DNA from: Bacteroidota bacterium
GTDB taxonomy: Bacteria; Bacteroidota; Bacteroidia; AKYH767-A; 2013-40CM-41-45
DNA length: 39,688 bases
Reading direction: 5' to 3'
NCBI GenBank assembly: GCA_026391975.1
Contig: JAPLDB010000118.1
Location: forward strand, 10,666-50,353
In this document: in pieces, positions 35,315-39,688 of the stretch
Layout: each line of letters starts with the position of its first letter
Position numbering within the stretch: the stretch's first letter is position 1
The notes under the pieces: generated by a model
Told to the model about the DNA's origin: nothing
Databases searched by the model: none
The model's input: only the letters and a program-made list of their open reading frames with translations
Position numbers and translations under genes: made by a program

Positions 35315-37939
35315 ATGAAAAAAATCTTACTAGTTATTGCAATTCTGTTTTCTGCTTCCAGGATTAATGCCCAATGGGTATTACAAAACTCAAATATCTC
35401 TGCAGGATTTTATGCGCAGTTTATCAGCGCCGTTGATCCGGATATATGTTGGGGAATCGTTTCTGATCCTGCCAATAACCTGAACCCTGTGCAGGAATAT
35501 ACACGTACCATTGATGGCGGAATAAACTGGATCGGTGGTAACATCACCAATTGCGCCGGCCGTTGCCCTGCAAGTATTTTTGCCCTCAATGCCGATACAG
35601 CATGGGCAGCAATGTTCAGCGGAACAGGGGGGCCTGGAACAGGAGCTATCATGCGGACTGATGATGGCGGTAATACCTGGAACCAGCAAACTACTGCGCT
35701 GTTTACTGCAACCGGCAACTTTCCTGATTTCATCTACTTCTGGGATGCAAACAATGGTATTTGCCTGGGTGATCCTACAGGAGGCTATTTTGAAATATAT
35801 ACCACCATTGATGGCGGAACTACCTGGATCCGTGCCAATCAGGCAGAAATTCCTCCGCAGTTAAATGGTGAGTTCGGCATTACAGATGTATTTACCGCTG
35901 ACCATGGAAGTACGCTTTGGTTCGGAACAAACTTCGGCCGCATATTTAAAACTACAGATAAAGGGTATAACTGGACAGTTGCACAAACTCCTTTTGCAGA
36001 TTTTATCGGTGCCATTGCTTTCCGTGATGCCAATAACGGATTGTGCGTTAGCGGAGGCGCTACTGGTTCAGCGGATGTTGCAAGAACAACTGACGGTGGT
36101 GCAACCTGGACGCTCGTCGGAACCAATACTGCAGGGATGACTTTGAAGGGTGGACTTTGTTATGTACCGGGAACCGATTCAACATATTTTATTTCGACTC
36201 CTTTTGCAGGAACGGTAGATGGAACTACTTTCAGTCCGAACGATGGCAATGCATGGATTCCTGTCGATAACCTGATTCACACCGATATTCAGTTTGTAAA
36301 TGATTCGGTTGGATGGACCGGTTCAAATGAAATGGCTGCTCCAATGTTCAAGTGGAGTACACCAATTACAGTTGCATTAAATGATGTTGCATCACAAAGT
36401 ATTGATGTGGCAACAAGCACAGGACTCATTATCCAAACCCCCAAAGCAACTATCATCAACAATGGACTAAATGTTCAATCATTCAATGTAACGATGACGA
36501 TATCAGGAGGCTATTCATCAACGAAATCAATTTCAAACCTCGCATTTTACAATACTACGCAGGTTGATTTTGATCCGTGGACTCCTTCTGCTACAGGAAA
36601 TTATACGATCAATATCTATACTTCTTTAGGAACTGACTCGGATCATAATAACGATACTTTAATAAAGAGTGTGGATGTATTTGAAGCTTTCCCTAACTGT
36701 GGTTGGTATGATAAAGCACCAATTGCATCAGGCACTTTTGGATTGGCAGGCGCCTTTTATCTGGACGGTTGGACTTCCACTTCTCCGGGAAAACTTTATT
36801 CTGTTGGTGGTGCGGTTGCAGGAGTGATTGCAACTGCCATGCAGGAGTATTCAACCGTTTCAAATGCTTGGAGTCCTTCTCCGGATATGCCAACCGGCAA
36901 GTACCAGTTCAGTGCAAATACTGTTGGCTATAAGATCGTTTGTGCCGGTGGTTATAGTTCCGGTTTTACACCTGATCCTAATACTTATGTTTATGATATC
37001 TCAACTTCATTGTGGACTGTAATGGCACCAATGCCAATCCCGGTAGGTGATTATGCATCAGGAGTTTATAGAGATTCATTAATCTATTATATAGGTGGAT
37101 TTGATGGCATCCAAGATCAGGATATCGTTCAGGTATATGATGTGGTAAATGACACATGGAGTTCTGCTTCTGTTAAACCGGGAACACCTGTTGATGCATT
37201 GCGTGGAGCAATTAATATGGACAAAATTGTAGTTGTTGGTGGCTACTCTCAGTCATTGGGAGCACCTGTTTCCGAAGCATATATCGGAGCCATTGATGCA
37301 CTAAATCCGCTTAACATTACCTGGACTGCATTACCTGACTATCCTGCTGGCCGCGCTTCAAGACTTGGTGCCGGAAGTGTATTCATGGATCTACGACCGT
37401 TGGTAATTTTCACCGGGGGCGATCCTACAGGTGCCGGACAGGAAGGTCTTGCTGATACCTGGGGTTATGATATCAATGCAAACCAGTGGCTGATCGGTTC
37501 AGCAAAGACAACCGGAGTCAGCAACATCAGCAACCTTTGTGGTGTGATAGCCAATGATACTTTATGGATGGCTTGTGTTGCCGGTTACAATGGAAACGGT
37601 GTCTTCGGAACGCAGAATGAATGGCTTTGTCTTGGCCCTCAGGTATGGACAGGAGTCAATGAGCATTCGTTAACTGCTGCACAAGGTTCATTGTTTTTAT
37701 ATCCAAATCCGGCCGCAGAGAAACTGACAATTGGAATAGGGCAGGGCGCATTCACCGGCGTTCAGATATTCAATGTTTTAGGCGAAAATGTACTCACGCT
37801 GACGCAGCAAAACCTGACCATGAGATCACAATCTGTAACAATAGACATATCAGGCTTAAAGCCCGGTGTTTATTCGGTGAGAGGAACCACTGATTCAGGT
37901 ATTTCAAATGCCACTTTTGTAAGATCAGAAAACCGGTAA
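35315..37939 (+). CDS. BNR/Kelch-like beta-propeller T9SS protein
   Basis: Large secreted protein of 874 residues. The signal peptide MKKILLVIAILFSASRINAQ is clear. Residues of about 25-350 carry BNR/YCF48-like propeller repeats with TxDGGxxW motifs (RTIDGGINW, RTDDGGNTW, TTIDGGTTW, RTTDGGATW). Residues about 350-455 resemble an Ig-like or CARDB-type module. About 465-790 carries Kelch-like repeats (LYSVGGAVAG, KIVCAGGYSSGF, IYYIGGFDG, KIVVVGGYSQ). A T9SS sorting domain closes the protein (LYPNPAAEKLTI, LKPGVYSVRG). It is the largest and only uninterrupted multi-repeat T9SS gene here. A role in adhesion or glycan binding is possible but not shown. Confidence 0.88.
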   Translation: MKKILLVIAILFSASRINAQWVLQNSNISAGFYAQFISAVDPDICWGIVSDPANNLNPVQEYTRTIDGGINWIGGNITNCAGRCPASIFALNADTAWAAMFSGTGGPGTGAIMRTDDGGNTWNQQTTALFTATGNFPDFIYFWDANNGICLGDPTGGYFEIYTTIDGGTTWIRANQAEIPPQLNGEFGITDVFTADHGSTLWFGTNFGRIFKTTDKGYNWTVAQTPFADFIGAIAFRDANNGLCVSGGATGSADVARTTDGGATWTLVGTNTAGMTLKGGLCYVPGTDSTYFISTPFAGTVDGTTFSPNDGNAWIPVDNLIHTDIQFVNDSVGWTGSNEMAAPMFKWSTPITVALNDVASQSIDVATSTGLIIQTPKATIINNGLNVQSFNVTMTISGGYSSTKSISNLAFYNTTQVDFDPWTPSATGNYTINIYTSLGTDSDHNNDTLIKSVDVFEAFPNCGWYDKAPIASGTFGLAGAFYLDGWTSTSPGKLYSVGGAVAGVIATAMQEYSTVSNAWSPSPDMPTGKYQFSANTVGYKIVCAGGYSSGFTPDPNTYVYDISTSLWTVMAPMPIPVGDYASGVYRDSLIYYIGGFDGIQDQDIVQVYDVVNDTWSSASVKPGTPVDALRGAINMDKIVVVGGYSQSLGAPVSEAYIGAIDALNPLNITWTALPDYPAGRASRLGAGSVFMDLRPLVIFTGGDPTGAGQEGLADTWGYDINANQWLIGSAKTTGVSNISNLCGVIANDTLWMACVAGYNGNGVFGTQNEWLCLGPQVWTGVNEHSLTAAQGSLFLYPNPAAEKLTIGIGQGAFTGVQIFNVLGENVLTLTQQNLTMRSQSVTIDISGLKPGVYSVRGTTDSGISNATFVRSENR

Positions 37940-37970
37940 CCGGATAGAATCAAATATGATTTTCATTAGA

Positions 37971-38000
37971 AATGACGGGCTCAAACCCGTCATTTTTTTT
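37971..38000 (+). terminator. Rho-independent terminator after the 874-residue T9SS gene
   Basis: AATGACGGG pairs with CCCGTCATT across a six-base loop, followed by eight T's, 31 nt after the stop. Confidence 0.9.
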
Positions 38001-38106
38001 ATAATACCATTACTCAGTTCAAATTAATCCAATAATGTTTTTGGTATAATGCCGATAGAGTAGCTGTTATAGTTCAAAAGCCGCAAGGCGCATTGGACTA
38101 TTACAG

Positions 38107-38121
38107 ATACCGTATCGGTAT
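38107..38121. promoter_or_regulatory. Possible operator palindrome before acyl-CoA dehydrogenase
   Basis: ATACCG-TAT-CGGTAT is a perfect hyphenated palindrome 54 nt before the acyl-CoA dehydrogenase start. Its size suits a dimeric repressor site such as a TetR-type fatty-acid regulator, but no regulator is encoded nearby. The surrounding 38001-38175 holds no other recognised feature. Confidence 0.4.
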
Positions 38122-38175
38122 AACCAATCTGAACATTTTTCGTTAGAAAAGATTTATCAGGTAAAACTTCAGAAA

Positions 38176-39688
38176 ATGTCAGAAACGACCACAGGAAATC
38201 AAACAAAAGGGGGCGAATTTTTAATCAAAGAAACCAGGGCTCAGGATATTTATATTCCCGATGAGCGCAACGAAGAACAGCAGATGATGGTGCAGGCCTG
38301 CCACGATTTTCTGGAGCAGGAAGTATATACCAAGATCGACCGCATTGATGCACAGGAGGAAGGGCTCATGCAGTCCTTGCTCGACAAAGCCGGTGAACTT
38401 GGATTGCTGGGAATTTCAATCCCTGAAGAATACAGCGGGCTCGGAAAAGATTTTACAACAGGTATGCTTGTGACTGATGCACTCGGCGCCGGATATTCAT
38501 TTTCTGTTGCTTACGCCGCACATACAGGAATAGGAACCTTGCCTATATTATATTACGGTACAGATGAGCAAAAGAAAAAATACATCCCGAAACTTGCTAC
38601 CGGGGAATGGAAAAGCGCTTATTGTTTGACGGAGCCTAGTTCAGGTTCAGATGCCAATTCAGGAAAAACAAAAGCCGTGCTCACGCCTGATGGAAAACAT
38701 TATTTACTGAATGGCCAGAAAATGTGGATCACCAATGGTGGCTTTGCCGATCTCTTTATCGTGTTCGCAAAAATTGATAACGATGAAAACCTAAGTGCAT
38801 TTATTGTTGAGAAGACTTTTCCGGGGATCACACTCAATCCGGAAGAGCATAAAATGGGAATTAAAGGGAGTAGTACAAGACAAATTTTTTTCAATGACTG
38901 CAAAGTCCCTGTAGAAAACCTCCTCAGCAAAAGAGAAAACGGATTTAAGATTGCAGTCAATATTCTCAATCTCGGAAGAATCAAGCTTGCAGGCGCTGCC
39001 ATCGGCGGATGCAAGCGGACCATTACACAGAGTATCATGTATGCCAATGAAAGGCAGCAGTTCGGCAGACCGATTTCAAAATACGGAGCCATCAGATATA
39101 AGATCGCCGAGCAGGCAATCCGTACCTATGCCTGCGAGAGTGCCATTTTTCGTTGCAGTAAAAACATTGAAGATGCCACCAATGAATTGATTGCTTCCGG
39201 AATGGAGGAAGGCAAAGCCAAGTTGAAAGGGGTGGAGCAGTTTGCAGTGGAGGCTGCCATCCTTAAAGTAAATGGCAGTGAAGTTCTTGATTATGTTACA
39301 GACGAAGGCGTTCAGATATACGGTGGTATGGGCTACAGCGCTGATGCACCCATGGAACGTGCTTACCGCGATGCACGCATCAATAGGATATTTGAAGGAA
39401 CCAATGAGATAAACAGGATGCTTACCGTGGATATGATGCTGAAGCGTGCAATGAAGGGCGAACTGGATTTACTCACACCTGCCACTGCCGTTTCCAAAGA
39501 GCTCATGAGCATTCCGGATTTCAGTAACGGAGAAGACAACCTTTTTTCAGCAGAGAAAAAATACATTGCCAATTTCAAGAAAGCAGTACTGCTCGTTGCC
39601 GGCGCAGCAGTGCAGAAGTTAATGATGCAGCTTGCCAAAGAACAGGAAGTCCTCATGAACATAGCCGACATGATGATTGACCTCTACA
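38176..39688 (+). CDS. Acyl-CoA dehydrogenase family protein (3' end cut by window)
   Basis: FAD enzyme that introduces a trans double bond into acyl-CoA, the first step of beta-oxidation. The frame is open from the ATG at 38176 to the window end (504 codons), which is why the ORF track omits it. Motifs: YCLTEPSSGSDANSGKTK near residue 152 (flavin/substrate loop), WITNGGFADLFIVFAK near 182, GIKGSSTRQIFFNDCKVP near 228, YANERQQFGRPI near 290 and RINRIFEGTNEINRM near 400, which holds the likely catalytic Glu. The 504 visible codons already exceed the usual 380-400 residues, so it is the long (about 600-residue) form with an extra C-terminal region. It may be regulated through the palindrome upstream. 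Confidence 0.93.
   Translation, partial: MSETTTGNQTKGGEFLIKETRAQDIYIPDERNEEQQMMVQACHDFLEQEVYTKIDRIDAQEEGLMQSLLDKAGELGLLGISIPEEYSGLGKDFTTGMLVTDALGAGYSFSVAYAAHTGIGTLPILYYGTDEQKKKYIPKLATGEWKSAYCLTEPSSGSDANSGKTKAVLTPDGKHYLLNGQKMWITNGGFADLFIVFAKIDNDENLSAFIVEKTFPGITLNPEEHKMGIKGSSTRQIFFNDCKVPVENLLSKRENGFKIAVNILNLGRIKLAGAAIGGCKRTITQSIMYANERQQFGRPISKYGAIRYKIAEQAIRTYACESAIFRCSKNIEDATNELIASGMEEGKAKLKGVEQFAVEAAILKVNGSEVLDYVTDEGVQIYGGMGYSADAPMERAYRDARINRIFEGTNEINRMLTVDMMLKRAMKGELDLLTPATAVSKELMSIPDFSNGEDNLFSAEKKYIANFKKAVLLVAGAAVQKLMMQLAKEQEVLMNIADMMIDLY

Noticed and set aside
1-39688. CRISPR arrays, tRNA or rRNA genes
   Set aside because: Reading for regularly spaced repeats and for tRNA T-arm-like sequences gave nothing convincing; the word repeats have no unique spacers of constant length.

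Overview
The window looks like a chromosomal segment of a Bacteroidota bacterium, probably from the Chitinophagales/Saprospirales/Sphingobacteriales side. The evidence is five genes for secreted proteins with type IX secretion (T9SS) C-terminal sorting domains, Bacteroidota-only families (DUF4199, ELWxxDGT repeats, an arm-domain tyrosine integrase), TAnnTTTG-type -7 promoter boxes, and intergenic spacers built of degenerate word repeats (for example cacttagt and attcgta). No rRNA, tRNA, CRISPR array or intact mobile element was seen. The window cuts a DUF5615 toxin gene at the left edge and an acyl-CoA dehydrogenase gene at the right edge.

Layout. 1-1.1 kb (+): a PIN-like DUF5615 protein overlapping a CCG-domain Fe-S protein. 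1.2-8.2 kb (-): a unidirectional run read from the right, ribD - M42 peptidase - recQ - 3-methyladenine glycosylase - prolyl oligopeptidase, with a long nested inverted repeat before the last gene. 8.3-10.5 kb: prmC (+) converging on rimO (-). 10.6-12.1 kb (+): a NIDO-like T9SS protein with a strong terminator. 12.4-16.6 kb (+): T9SS DUF4331 protein (interrupted by TAG), TPR membrane protein, HupE/UreJ membrane protein. 16.7-20.2 kb (+): dnaE, whose conserved tail is cut off by an in-frame TAA. 20.3-21.8 kb: pirin (-) and thioredoxin (+). 21.85-25.4 kb: two divergent T9SS repeat proteins, both interrupted by in-frame TAG. 25.5-31.2 kb: DUF2061, purK-purE, LpxL-type acyltransferase, aroA, aroC. 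31.2-32.7 kb: degraded integrase remnant. 32.8-39.7 kb: mnmE with 5' duplicate fragments, DUF4199, an 874-residue T9SS protein and the acyl-CoA dehydrogenase.

How the genes work together. Most genes are housekeeping: riboflavin (ribD), purine (purE/K), the end of the shikimate pathway (aroA/C), translation (prmC, rimO, mnmE), replication and repair (dnaE, recQ, AAG), lipid A (lpxL-like) and redox (trxA). The accessory layer is secreted surface proteins. Three of the five T9SS genes are broken by internal TAG codons, although TAG is used as an ordinary stop elsewhere in the window. The most system-like set is DUF4331-TPR-HupE, whose function is not established.

Most notable observations: (i) the run of interrupted T9SS genes, including one broken by an exact 45-bp ectopic copy of its own downstream sequence; (ii) dnaE losing its tail by an apparent deletion, with the last 29 codons left behind in frame; (iii) a word-repeat/palindrome insertion kept in frame inside aroA; (iv) remnant copies of the mnmE 5' end upstream of the intact gene; (v) a fused and 3'-truncated excisionase/integrase between GGTAC repeat clusters.
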